The notes under the pieces: model-generated | What the model saw: the letters and a program-made list of their open reading frames with translations, nothing else | Told to the model about the DNA's origin: nothing | Database searches by the model: none | Assembly: GCF_005239225.2 (NCBI RefSeq) | Contig: NC_133293.1 | Coordinates: forward strand, 5,146,001-5,210,000 | Direction: 5' to 3' | DNA: 64,000 nt | Source: Populus alba | Lineage: Eukaryota > Streptophyta > Magnoliopsida > Malpighiales > Salicaceae | Part shown: positions 11,336 to 22,905 of the stretch, piece after piece | Layout: every line of letters begins with the position of its first letter | Numbering within the stretch: the stretch's first letter is position 1 | Position numbers and translations under genes: made by a program

Positions 11336-11340
11336 GTTGT

Positions 11341-12720
11341 GTGTTGCGCAGCGAAATTCTGTTTCGCTGCCGCAACTGAACCTCCTGCAGCGAATTGATA
11401 TTCGCTGCCGATTTGTGTGTTGCGCAGCGAAATTCTGTTTCGCTGCCGCAACGGAACCTCCTGCAGCGAATTGATATTCGCTGCCGATTTGTGTGTTGCC
11501 CAGCGAAATTCTATTTCGCTGCCGCAACTGAATCTCATGCAGTGAATTGATATTCGCTGCCGATTTGTGTGTTGCGCAGCGAAATTCTGTTTCGCTGCCG
11601 CAACGGAACCTCCTGCAGCGAATTGATATTCGCTGCCGATTTGTGTGTTGCGCAGCGAAATTCTGTTTCGCTGCCGCAACGGAACCTCCTGCAGCGAATT
11701 GATATTCGCTGCCGATTTGTGTGTTGCGCAGCGAAATTCTGTTTCGCTGCCGCAATTGAACCTCCTGCAGCGAATTGATATTCGCTGCCGATTTGTGTGT
11801 TGCGCAGCGAAATTCTGTTTCGCTGCCGCAACGGAACCTCCTGCAGCGAATTGATATTCGCTGCCGATTTGTGTGTTGCGCAGCGAAATTCTGTTTCGCT
11901 GCCGCAACGGAACCTACTGCAGCGAATTGATATTCGCTGCCGATTTGTGTGTTGCGCAGCGAAATTCTGTTTCGCTGCCGCAACGGAACCTCCTGCAGCG
12001 AATTGATATTCGCTGCCGATTTGTGTGTTGCGCAGCGAAATTCTGTTTCGCTGCCGCAACTGAACCTACTGCAGCGAATTGATATTCGCTGCCGATTTGT
12101 GTGTTGCGCAGCGAAATTCTGTTTCGCTGCCGCAACGGAACCTACTGCAGCGAATTGATATTCGCTGCCGATTTGTGTGTTGCGCAGCGAAATTCTGTTT
12201 CGCTGCCGCAACTGAACCTCCTGCAGCGAATTGATATTCGCTGCCGATTTGTGTGTTGCGCAGCGAAATTCTGTTTCGCTGCCGCAACGGAACCTACTGC
12301 AGCGAATTGATATTCGCTGCGATTTGGTGTGTTGCGCCAGCGAAATTCTGTTTCGCTGCTGCAACTGAACCTCCTGCAGCGAATTGATATTCGCTGCCGA
12401 TTTGTGTGTTGCGCAGCGAAATTCTGTTTCGCTGCCGCAACTGAACCTACTGCAGCGAATTGATATTCGCTGCCGATTTGTGTGTTGCGCAGCGAAATTC
12501 TGTTTCGCTGCCGCAACTGAACCTCCTGCAGCGAATTGATATTCGCTGCCGATTTGTGTGTTGCGCAGCGAAATTCTGTTTCGCTGCCGCAACTGAACCT
12601 ACTGCAGCGAATTGATATTCGCTGCCGATTTGTGTGTTGCGCAGCGAAATTATGTTTCGCTACCGGGACTGAACTTCCTGCAGCGAATTGATATTCGCTG
12701 CCGAGTTGTGCGTTGTGCAG
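11341..12720 (+). repeat. 76-bp double-hairpin satellite in the 5' LTR, ~18 units
   Basis: Units start with TTGCGCAGCGAAATTC at 76-bp steps from 11343 (for example 11571, 11647, 11723, 11799). Each unit holds two perfect inverted repeats: GCAGCGAAA with TTTCGCTGC around five bases, and GCAGCGAAT with ATTCGCTGC around four bases. Flanking bases extend the first stem with one bulge. The variable sites are ACGG/ACTG and CTCC/CTAC between the hairpins. The period is not a multiple of three, so all frames are kept open in turn and long open frames on both strands are artefacts. Degenerate units trail off to 12720. Confidence 0.93.
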
Positions 12721-13182
12721 CGAAACTGGGGCACCAACAGCGATGCAATTTTTCGCTGCGCCCGCGAAACAGTTGTCCGCTGCCGAACTGGCAGCCCGCA
12801 GCGAACCAGTTCTCGCTGCCGAATTCCTACAGTAAGCCTCCTAGGCAGGAATGACTTAAATGCTAGTAACAATCTCATGTTATGATGGTGTAAAATATGG
12901 AACACTTGAATGTGAACATATGAACTCTTGAAATAAGTGTGATGATGAGTATGATTCAAAAATAAAATAAATACAACTGTGCTGATTTGTGACCATTGAT
13001 GTCTTAGGTGGTGCGGTCGGGATTGGACCATCATCAAGACAGGATCGACCCACAGGTGGAGCAGGTAGGTGACTTGCACCTTCCTTTTTCTTACGTTGAA
13101 TCTTGAAATATTTTAACTTGAGTACTATCATATTGTTAGAACCGATATTAGATTGTTGAACGCTTAAATGTTGATTAAAGAT

Positions 13183-13479
13183 TGATTAGCTTCGGCTAAT
13201 GGCATCCGAATGGATGGCCGGGACAAAAGAGTGATTAGCTTCGGCTAATGGCGTCCGAAGGGATGGCCGGGACAAAGACTGATTAGCTTCGGCTAATGGC
13301 ATCCGAAAGGATGGCCGGGACAAAGGAGTGATTAGCTTCGGCTAATGGCATCCAAACGGATGGCCGGGACAAAGAATGATTAGCTTTGGCTAATGGCGTC
13401 CGAATGGATGGCCGGGATGAAGGACTGATTAGCTTCGGCTAATGGCATCCAAACGGATGGATGGCTGGGATAAAAGAGT
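13183..13479 (+). repeat. ~48-bp array with TTCG tetraloop hairpins in the 5' LTR
   Basis: Six units begin GATTAGCTTCGGCTAATGG. ATTAGC and GCTAAT pair around TTCG closed by C-G, which in RNA is the unusually stable cUUCGg tetraloop. In the first unit a second small stem, CATCC with GGATG around GAAT, follows. The fifth unit has TTTG in the loop, which breaks the tetraloop. The unit ends with GGCCGGGACAAA. Confidence 0.85.
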
Positions 13480-13480
13480 G

Positions 13481-13838
13481 ACTTCGCTGCCGATTCTGGA
13501 TCGGCAGCGACGCAGATTGCGCTGCCGATTCTGGATCGGCAGCGACGCAGATTTCGCTGCCGATTCTGGATCGGCAGCGACGCAGATTTCCGCTGCCAAT
13601 TCTGGATCGGCAGCGACGCAGATTCCGCTGCAGATTCTGGATCGGCAGCGAAGCAGATTTCCGCTGCTGATTCTGGATCGGCAGCGACCCAGATTCCGTT
13701 GCCGATACAGAAATCGGCAGCGACGCAGATTCCGCTGCCGATTCTGGATCGGCAGCAACGCAGATTCCGCTGCCGATTCTGGATCGGCAGCAACACAGTT
13801 TTCGTTGCCGATTCCTTGATCGGCAGCAACGCAGCTTT
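13481..13838 (+). repeat. 35-37-bp hairpin array near the 3' end of the 5' LTR
   Basis: About ten units with TCGCTGCCGAT and ATCGGCAGCGA around TCTGG, plus a linker ACGCAGAT. The arms are the same as in the array at 10077-10420, so one repeat family occurs twice in the LTR about 3 kb apart. Units here are more uniform in type but vary by single-base indels. The last units have GCAGCAAC in place of GCAGCGAC. Confidence 0.88.
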
Positions 13839-14445
13839 CACCATGGATGGCCGACACAAATGAATGAGTAGTTTTGGCGAATGGCATCCGAAAACTTGTG
13901 TATCTATATGTACTACTAGTTGTTGTAGCAAATACATGAAGAAATTATAATTGTTAATGTTTTATTCAATTGCCAAACCGTGAGTTACCATTCTTATTAT
14001 TATTAAATATTTGCATTCTCTTAAATGTTTGTACTGCTGCAGGGACTTCACACCAACGAGATGTCTAGGAAACCCGATACACGGGAACCTATTTTGCAAG
14101 GAATTATGTAGATGTATCTTAAATCACAATGTATTTTGTATGGATCAATGTACTGAATGTATAACTTTTATTAGATCCTTTTTGTTTAAAATTGTGATGA
14201 CTATTAGTAGGAGAAGACTGTAAACTCATGTCTATGTATATATGTTAATATGAACTTCAAATCAAGCAACCTTAATATTACGTGTTTGTGTAAGATTCAC
14301 TTTGAAATGAAATGTTGATTGTATGGATTGTATTTCGATGATGTGAGGATTTAGATTCATTGATTGCCGGCACCATGTGGATTGAATGCATAAAAAAAAA
14401 AAAATTTACTGTTGTGTTGGGCTTGGAAAGCCGGGTTGTTACAGT

Positions 14446-14457
14446 TGGTATCAGAGC
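14446..14457 (+). other. Primer binding site for initiator tRNA-Met
   Basis: TGGTATCAGAGC, two bases after the LTR end at 14443. This is the standard complement of the plant initiator tRNA-Met 3' end and fixes both the LTR boundary and the element orientation. Confidence 0.9.
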
Positions 14458-14513
14458 ACTTGGTATGGATCCTGAGGATCATTAATAAATGTGTTGTTGT
14501 GATGAATTTCAGG

Positions 14514-17500
14514 ATGGTACGCACCCGACAAGGGACACGAACTGAGCCGCCCTCATTAGAAAGGAGGGGCATGAACCGAGGTGCCCAAGGTTGGCAAGAT
14601 GAAGATCCCTTAGATGATACGGCATCTCATGCTCCGATAATACCACCCGAAACCTTGCAGGGGGAAGATACGGTGGCAGGGGAAGGCCCGAGGCCTCATC
14701 AGACAGAGGGAACACCCCCAGTCGCAACGGAGCAGCGAGAAAGATCAGAAGCACAACCATCTACTGTTCCAACTGGTGTGCCCCCACAATATGTAGATGC
14801 AGGACTCCTGGTACAAATAGTTAAAGCAGTGATGGAAGGCATGGCTAGTTCAGCGGCACAAACAACTCCCACCACGCAGATTCCACCAGCAGCCCCTACG
14901 ATTAGCATGACCATGGATAATGTGGTACCACTGGTGCGACTGGTTAAGAGTATGAGGGAAATGGGCTGTGAACCGTACATGGGGGAACAAGATGCAGAGA
15001 TAGCTGGAAGATGGATCAGGAAAGGTAGAAAAGACAATGATTCAAATAAGCATACCCGAGGGTTTGAGGGTAAATTGTGCATCCCAGTTACTGTCTGATA
15101 GGGCCATGACATGGTGGGAAACAGTTCAGCTGAGGCGTGCGACTGAGACACTAAATTGGAGTGATTTCAAGACAGAGTTTGAGAATCAGTTTTATTCCAA
15201 GTATCATCGCAAGGTGAAAGAACAAGAGTTCTTGGCATTGAGACAGGGTGATATGTCAGTATTGGAGTACGAAAGGAGATTTCATGACCTTTCATTGTTC
15301 ACCCCACATTTTGTGCCGTCAGAGGAACATATGATTGAAAAGTTAAGAGATGGGTTACGACAGGATTTGAGACAAGGATTGATCGCCTTACGATTTAAAT
15401 CGGTGAGGGAGTTGATTGAGGCTGCACAAGCTCTGGAGGCATGTATTGGAGAAAGCCAAGGGGGGTATCAGAGTATAAGCAAACAGAGAGATGGGGACTA
15501 TTTCAGCGGCAGACCACCGCACCCGAAGAAAGGAAAAAGTGGAGTGTTTGAGCAGCACGAAAAAAGGGGGAGTTTGATATTACCGCCTCACCAGCAATCA
15601 AGTGGGAGAGTAATGGTTGGACAGTCGCACTCGAGGGAAAACTCTTCTACTGGGATCGGTGACCGCAAGGGTGTTGACTATCCTTTTTGTGTAAAGTGTG
15701 GACAAAAATACCCTGGGGATTGCTCAGTTTCCCCTGGGCGATGTTTTGTGTGCAGAGGAGAGGGCCATAGGTGGAGGAATTGTCAGTATCTTAATCAGGG
15801 GTGTCATTACTGTGGTGGAAGAGGTCATTACAAGAGGGACTGCCCCAAGAGGAACACCAGACAAGTACAGAGCTACAGACAGCCGAGTCAGAGCCACCAG
15901 CAGTCAGTCACCGTTAATAGGCCAGTGAGATCTTCTCAATCAGGGGCCAACTCCAGTCGAGGGAAGACGAGGGCACAAGATGATCGGACCTCGGGGAGGG
16001 TCTTCCACCTGACACAGGAGGAGGCCAGGGCTGCATCAGATGTGGTGGCAGGTACACTTCTATTGAATGGTTTTAATGTGCATGTGTTGTTTGATCCGGG
16101 TGCCACCCACTCATTCATTGCTAAGAGAATTGTCACTAAATTGAGAAAGGAAGTAAAAATGGTAGAGAAGGGGTTTGTAATTGGAACTCCAATGGGAAAC
16201 ATGGTTGAAACAAATATTGTATATGTGGATGTGGGGGTTAGTTTATCCGGGTATGAAACAGAAGTAGATTTGATTCCCTTAGAGCTGCATGATTTTGACA
16301 TAATACTAGGCATGGATTGGTTGAGTAAATACAAAGCACTAATAGATTGTTATGCAAAAAATGTCACTTTCCAAACACCTAAGGGCGAGAAAATAACTTT
16401 TAAAGGAGAGAGACTTCCCAAACTGAATGCTTTAATATCGGTGGTAACAGCCCAAAAACTTTTAAGAAAGGGATGTATGGGTTACCTCGCATACATCTTA
16501 AACTCTAATGATGAAGGTCCACGATTGAAGGATATTCCTGTGGTGAAGGATTTCCCAGATGTGTTTCCAGAAGAACTACCAGGACTACCCCCGGAGCGAG
16601 AGGTAGAGGTGTCTATAGACACTTTTCCTGGAGTTCCACCTATAGCCCAACAACCGTATCGGATGGCTCCAGCAGAACTGAACGAGTTAAAGACTCAATT
16701 ACAGGAATTATTAGACAAAGGGTTCATACGGCCCAGTAATTCTCCTTGGGGAGCAACGGTCCTATTTGTAAGAAAGAAAGATGGAACCCATAGGCTTTGT
16801 ATTGACTATCGACAGTTGAACAAAGTAACAATGAAAAACAAGTATCTGTTACCTCGGATAGATGATTTGTTCGACCAATTAAAGGGAGCGAGGGCATTCT
16901 CGAAGATAGATCTGAGATCAGGGTACTATCAGATGAAGATTAAAGAAGCGGATGTAGCAAAGACCGCATTTAGAACTCGTTACGGACACTATGAATTTTT
17001 GGTGTTACCGTTCGGGTTGACGAACGCCCCAGCTCTCTTCATGGATTTGATGAATCGGGTTTTCCAACCATACCTGGATAAGTTTGTGGTGGTATTCATT
17101 GATGATATACTGGTGTACTCGAATTCTTTCAAGGAGCACGAAGAACACTTGAGACAAACCTTACAAACCTTGAGAGATCACCAGCTATATGCAAAACTGA
17201 GTAAATGTGAATTTTGGCTGAAAAGAGTGATGTTTTTGGGACATGTCATATCAGCCGAAGGTGTTTTTGTCGACCCTCAAAAAGTCGAAGCAGTCGTGAA
17301 ATGGGAAAGACCGACTTCGGTCACTGAAATACGTAGTTTCCTGGGACTTGCAGGATACTATCGGAGATTTATCGAAGGTTTTTCCCTGATTGCAACCCCT
17401 TTGACCCAGCTAACTAGGAAGGATAAGAAATGGGTGTGGTCAGAAGAATGTGAGGCAAGCTTCCAAGAATTGAAGAGGAGGCTCACCACTGCTCCAGTCT

Positions 17501-19449
17501 TAACTTTTCCCTCAGGGACCGAGGGTTTTGTGGTATATAGTGATGCCTCGGGGAAGGGATTGGGGTGTGTTTTGATGCAACGTGGGAAGGTGATCGCCTA
17601 TGCATCAAGGCAATTAAAGACTCATGAGGTGAACTACCCGGTGCACGACCTGGAGTTGGCAGCTGTAGTATTTGCCTTGAGGATATGGAGACACTATTTG
17701 TATGGGTCTCAAACCCAAATTTTTACTGATCATAAGAGCCTGAAGTATCTGATGTCGCAAAAGGAGTTGAACATGCGGCAAAGAAGGTGGATAGAGCTCA
17801 TTAAGGATTATGATTGCACCATAGAATACCATCCGGGGAAAGCAAACGTGGTGGCAGATGCCCTCAGTCGCAAAGGTAAAGCCTCCTTGGGAAGCTTAAC
17901 AGTGGGAAAGGAGCGGCAATTGGCAGAATTAAAAGAGTTGGGTGCAGATTTGGGAATTGATGCAAGAGGTGGGTTAGTAGCCCAATTATTGGTGCGACCA
18001 ACGTATCGAGAACATATACTACATGCTCAATTCCATGACAAGGTGGGGTCCAAGATTAGGAAGAATGTGGAGGCCGGGGTAGAAATGAAATTCCGAGTAG
18101 CGGATGATGGATCCTTGATGATGGGACAACGGTTGTACGTGCCTGATGATGAAACAGTCAAACGAATGATTCTACAAGAAGCTCATGAGTCCAAATTCTC
18201 CATACGTCCTGGCAGCACTAAGATGTATCGAGACCTGAAACATCTCTATTGGTGGCCTAATATGAAAAGGGACATAGCTGAGTATGTGTCAAAGTGTGGG
18301 ATATGTCAACAAGTCAAGGTTGAACACCAAAGGCCTGCGGGACCATTACAACCATTACAAATTCCAGAATGGAAGTGGGAGATGATCACCATGGATTTCG
18401 TGTCAGGATTTCCCAAAGGGAGAAAAGGAAATGATGCGATATGGGTCATTGTAGATCGGTTGACGAAATCCGCACTATTCTTGCCCGTAAAGATGACCGA
18501 CTCGGTGGACAAGCTTGCCAAGATCTACATAAATGAGGTGGTACGACTTCATGGGATTCCGGTGTCCATTGTATCGGATCGAGATCCCAGGTTCACCTCT
18601 CGACTTTGGTCGAGCATACAACATGCCTTGGGGACAAGGTTGGACATGAGCACTGCGTTTCACCCTCAAACGGATGGCCAATCGGAAAGACTCATCCAAG
18701 TCTTGGAAGACCTATTACGGGCCTGTGTGCTAGAATTTGGAGGAAACTGGGAGGAACACATGGCATTGGTGGAGTTCACGTATAACAATAGTCATCAAGC
18801 CACAATAGGGATGGCCCCGTATGAAGCCTTGTATGGTAGGAGGTGCAGAACTCCTTTGTGTTGGGAGGAAATTGGGGACCGGAAGTTATATGGCGCAGAG
18901 TTGGTCCAAGTCACCACGGAGAAAGTGAGAACTATCAGGGATCGCATCAAAGCCGCGCATGATAGACAAAAGAAGTATGCCGATGTGAGGAGAAGACCTC
19001 TCGAGTTCAGTATGGGGGACCAGGTGTTCCTGAAGGTAGCCCCATGGAAGAACATGTTACGGTTTGGGTTGAAAGGGAAGTTAACTCCCCGTTTCATCGG
19101 ACCCTTCAAAATCTTACAACGAGTTGGACCAGTAGCCTACAAGGTGGATTTGCCCCCACAATTAGCCAGGGTCCATGATGTGTTCCATGTCTCCTTGTTA
19201 AGGAAGGCTGACGTAGACCCTGCCCGAGTTCTACCCCAGGTTCCAGTAGAAGTCAAGGAAGACTTAACACTGGAATTGAGACCCATAAGGATACTAGATC
19301 AAGAAGTAAAGGAGTTACGGAGCAAAAAGATCCCCATCGTCAGAATCTTATGGCGAAATGCTCAAGTAGAAGAGGAAACTTGGGAGAGGGAGGCTGAGAT
19401 GAGGAAAAAGTACCCCAATTTATTTGAACTACCAGGTTATGGAGTGTGA
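14514..19449 (+). pseudogene. gag-pol: Tekay/Del-type chromovirus gag-pol polyprotein, one frameshift
   Basis: The start is ATG 14514 (MVRTRQGTRTEPP). One extra base near 15022-15026 shifts the frame inside gag. From there a single frame of about 1470 codons runs to the stop at 19447. With residues counted from 15037: gag ends in two zinc knuckles ([14 protein letters not shown] near 236, [14 protein letters not shown] near 256). Protease has DPGATHSF near 353. RT has YRQLNK and FIDDILVYS near 687. RNase H has DAS near 836, ELAAVVFAL and DHKSLKYL. Integrase has MDF, SDRD and the E of GQSERLIQ. The C-terminus is a chromodomain-like block (about 1405-1465). The integrase zinc end has Arg at 18205-18207 where His is expected. 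Apart from this and the gag shift the copy looks young. Confidence 0.9.
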
Positions 19450-19484
19450 AACTTTTTAAAATTTCGAGGACGAAATTCATATTT

Positions 19485-19497
19485 TAGGAGGGGAGAA
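19485..19497 (+). other. Polypurine tract before the Tekay 3' LTR
   Basis: TAGGAGGGGAGAA lies directly before the LTR start TGTAAACACCC, with GAGGACGAAATTC just upstream, as is usual for this lineage. The same tract precedes the 5' LTR copy at 9976-9988. It primes plus-strand synthesis. Confidence 0.85.
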
Positions 19498-19585
19498 TGT
19501 AAACACCCAAACGAAAAATATATATATGTCTATATATATATATATATATTTAAAGAGAAAGAGAGAGAGAAAGATGGTGATGAAT

Positions 19586-19930
19586 GCAGTTTTCGCTGCC
19601 GATGAAGAAATCGGCAGCGACGCAGTTTTCGCTGCCGATGCAGAAATCGGCAGCGACGCAGTTTTCGCTGCCGATTCTGGATTGGGCAGCGACGCAGTTT
19701 TCGCTGCCGATGCAGAAGTCGGCAGCGACGCAGTTTTTCGCTGCCGATTCTGGATTGGGCAGCGACGCAGTTTTCGCTGCCGATTCTGGTTTGGGCAGCG
19801 ACGCAGTTTTCGCTGCCGATTCTGGATTGGGCAGCGACACAGTTTTCGCTGCCGATGCAGAAATCGGCAGCGACGCAGATTTCGCTGCCGATGCAGAAAT
19901 CGGCAGCGACGCAGTTTTCGGCTGCCGATT
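19586..19930 (+). repeat. 36-bp hairpin array, 3' LTR copy
   Basis: The same nine-unit order of A and B subtypes as at 10077-10420, with one extra T near 19737. The identical unit order shows the two LTRs descend from one recent template for this part. Confidence 0.88.
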
Positions 19931-20884
19931 TCTCAATCAACAGTGATGCACAGCTGGGAGGGAGGGGTAAAACTGGTTTTAGATAAACCAAACAAGGATA
20001 AGGACACACCTAAAACCCACCCCCAAACAACCCAATTCATTTGATGGGTACTATAAATACAAAGAGGGGAGAGAGAATGACCCATCTTCTTCCCAAACCA
20101 GCAGCTGCATGTCATTCTTCCCTTCCCCTTTCACATCAAAAACGTGAATCAAACTAGTAGAGTGTCTTGTGAGCTTGTGAGGGAGAGATGAGACCTTGAG
20201 AGAGGAGTGGGCCGCTGCATAGAGGAGAGGAAAAAGAGAGCTGGAAAACGTGAGAGGAAGAAGGAGGAGAACCAGCAGCTGAAGAGAAAATAATAGTGTC
20301 AAACCTTCCTCAAACTTGGTTAAAATCAGAAGGTATGGGTCATGGAACTCCCTTTCCTCTCCCCCTTAAGATCAAAAACGAAAATGAAGAAGAAAAACCC
20401 TAAGAAAAATTGATCTAAGACCTAAGCCAACTATGGGGGAAACTGAAATTAACTAGGAGATCTAGCAAACAGAAGTGAAATAAAGTCAATTTCAGAACAT
20501 CTAACAATTATGGTAGAAGCTGGCTTTAACTATGGGGTAGGCCAGCATGCATGTGTGTGTGTTCTGCTGGAATGAATGTGTTCTGCTGTGATGTTGGTGC
20601 TGAAATTAAATGTGTTCTGTTGTGATGTTGCTGCTGGAATTAATGTGTTTTGTTGTGATGATTGTTGCTGCAATTAATGTGTTCTGCTATGATGTTCTTG
20701 CTGGAATTTAATGTGTTCTGCTGTGATGTTAGTGATGGAATTTAATGTGTTCTGCTATGATGTTCTTGCTGGAATTTAATATGTTCTGCTGTGATGTTAG
20801 TGCTAGAATTTAATGTGTTCTGCTGTGATGTTATTGCTGGAATTTTGTTGAAGAACTATGTGCTGAAATTGATGGTTCCGAGTT

Positions 20885-21830
20885 GTGTGTTGCGCAGCGA
20901 AATTCTGTTTCGCTGCCGCAACGGAACCTCTTGCAGCGAATTGATATTCGCTGCCGATTTGTGTGTTGCGCAGCGAAATTCTGTTTCGCTGCCGCAACGG
21001 AACCTCCTGCAGCGAATTGATATTCGCTGCCGATTTGTGTGTTGCGCAGCGAAATTCTATTTCGCTGCCGCAACTGAATCTCATGCAGCGAATTGATATT
21101 CGCTGCCGATTTGTGTGTTGCGCAGAGAAATTCTGTTTCGCTGCCGCAACTGAATCTCCTGCAGCGAATTGACATTCGCTGCTGATTTGTGTGTTGCGCA
21201 GCGAAATTCTGTTTCGCTGCCGCAACGGAACCTCCTGCAGCGAATTGATATTCGCTGCCGATTTGTGTGTTGCGCAGCGAAATTCTGTTTCGCTGCCGCA
21301 ACGGAACCTCCTGCAGCGAATTTGATATTCGCTGCCGATTTGTGTGTTGCGCAGCGAAATTCTGTTTCACTGCCGCAACTGAACCTCCTGCAGCGAATTG
21401 ATATTCACTGCCGATTTGTGTGTTGCGCAGCGAAATTCTGTTTCGCTGCCGCAACTGAATCTCCTGCAGCGGAATATCAATTCGCTGCCGATTGTGTGTT
21501 GCGCCAGCGAAATTCTGTTTTCGCTGCCGCATAACGGAACCTACTGCAGCGATGATATTCGCTGCGATTTGTGTGTTGCGCAGCGAAATTTTTCTGTTTT
21601 CGCTGCGCAACTGAACCTCCTGCAGCGAATTGATATTTCGCTGCCGATTTGTGTGTTGCGCAGCGAAATTCTGTTCCTGCCGCAAGCTTGAACCTACTGC
21701 AGCCGAATTGATATTCGCTGCCGATTGTGTGTTTGCGCAGCGAAATTATGTTTCGCTACCGCGACTGACACTTCCTGCAGCGAATTGATATTCGCTGCCG
21801 AGTTGTGCGTTGTGCAGCGAAACTGGGGCA
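20885..21830 (+). repeat. 76-bp double-hairpin satellite, 3' LTR copy, ~12-13 units
   Basis: Same unit and same two inverted repeats as at 11341-12720 but about six fewer units. Units up to ~21420 are clean. Later ones have single-base gains and losses that break individual stems, in step with the low-quality look of the sequence towards the gap. Confidence 0.88.
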
Positions 21831-22265
21831 CAAAAGCGATGCAATTTTCGCTGCCAGAACTGGACGGTGCCGCCAGCGAAACAGTTGTCGCTGCCGAATT
21901 CCATACAATACCTCCTAGGCAGGAATGACTTAAATGCTAGTAACATTCACTGTTAGTGAGGTTAAAATATGCGTAACCACTGAATGTGATCATAACGGCG
22001 TGACTAGGGAGACTCTTGAAAATAAGTGTGATGATGAGTATGATTCAAAAATAAAATAAATACAACTGTGCTGATTTCGGTGGACATTGATGTCTTAGGT
22101 GTGCGGGTCGGGATTGACCCATCATAAGACAGGATCGACCACAGGTGGAGCAGGTAAGGTGACTTGCTCCTTCCTTTTTCTACGTTGAATCGTGAATATT
22201 TTAACTTGAGTACTATCATTGTTAGAACCGATATTAGATTGTTGAACGCTTTAAATGTTGATTAA

Positions 22266-22905
22266 GATTGATTAGCTTCGGCAATGGAATCCTCTCTCCG
22301 GCGAATGATGGCCGGGACAAGAGTGATTGTTTAGCTTCGGCTAATGCGTCCGAAGTTTGCGCGGGACAAAGATGATTAGCTTCGCTAAATGGCATCCAGA
22401 GAAGATGGCCGGGACCAAAGAGTGCATTAGCTCTCGGCTAATGGCATCCAACGGATGGCCGGACAAAGAATGATTAGCTTTGGCTAATGGCGTCCGAATG
22501 GATGGCCGGATGAAGGATTGATTAGCTTCGGCTAATGGCATCCAACGGATGGATGGCCGGCATAAAAGAGTGACTCGCTGCCGATTCTGGTATCGGGCAG
22601 CGACGCAGATTCGCTGCCCGATTCTGGGAATCGGCAGCGACGCAGATGTCGCTGCCGATGCCTTGGTCGGCAAGCACGCAGATTCCGTGCCGATTTGGAC
22701 GGCAGCGACGCAGATTTTCTGCGCCTTGGATTCTGGATCGGCCAGCGACCCAGATTCGTTGCCGAATACAGAAATCAGGGCAGCGACGCAGATTCCGCTG
22801 CCGATTCTGGATCGCAGCACGCAGATTCCTGCTGCCGATTCTGGATCGGGCAGCAACACAGTTGTCGCTGCCGATTCTTGATCGGAGGGCAACGCAGGCT
22901 TTCAC
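22266..22905 (+). repeat. 48-bp and 36-bp arrays, 3' LTR copy, indel-rich
   Basis: Corresponds to 13183-13838. The GATTAGCTTCGG units (to ~22565) and the CGCTGCCGATTCTGG units (22572-22905) are recognisable, but nearly every unit has an indel. Confidence 0.8.

Larger units (their letters stand above)
9989..14443 (+). repeat. Tekay-type 5' LTR, 4455 bp
   Basis: The LTR begins TGTAAACACCC directly after the polypurine run AGGAGGGGAGAA and ends TTACA, two bases before a tRNA-iMet primer site. At 4.4 kb it is very long. It has a TA-rich stretch at 10006-10040, a 36-bp array (10077-10420), a TATA box (10540-10547), a 34-bp array (11046-11335), a 76-bp array (11341-12720), a 48-bp array (13183-13479) and a second 35-37-bp array (13481-13838). 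The open frames seen across the arrays arise from repeat periodicity and are not genes. Four of the five arrays lie after the TATA box, so they would be transcribed. Confidence 0.88.

Noticed and set aside
11285..12592. Open frames up to 435 codons across the 76-bp array (and similar ones in the 3' LTR)
   Set aside because: They follow from a stop-free repeat whose period is not a multiple of three. The same peptides recur in all frames and on both strands.
13380..13937. Open frames over the 48-bp and second 36-bp arrays
   Set aside because: Repeat-period artefacts in the LTR; no start context or conserved product.
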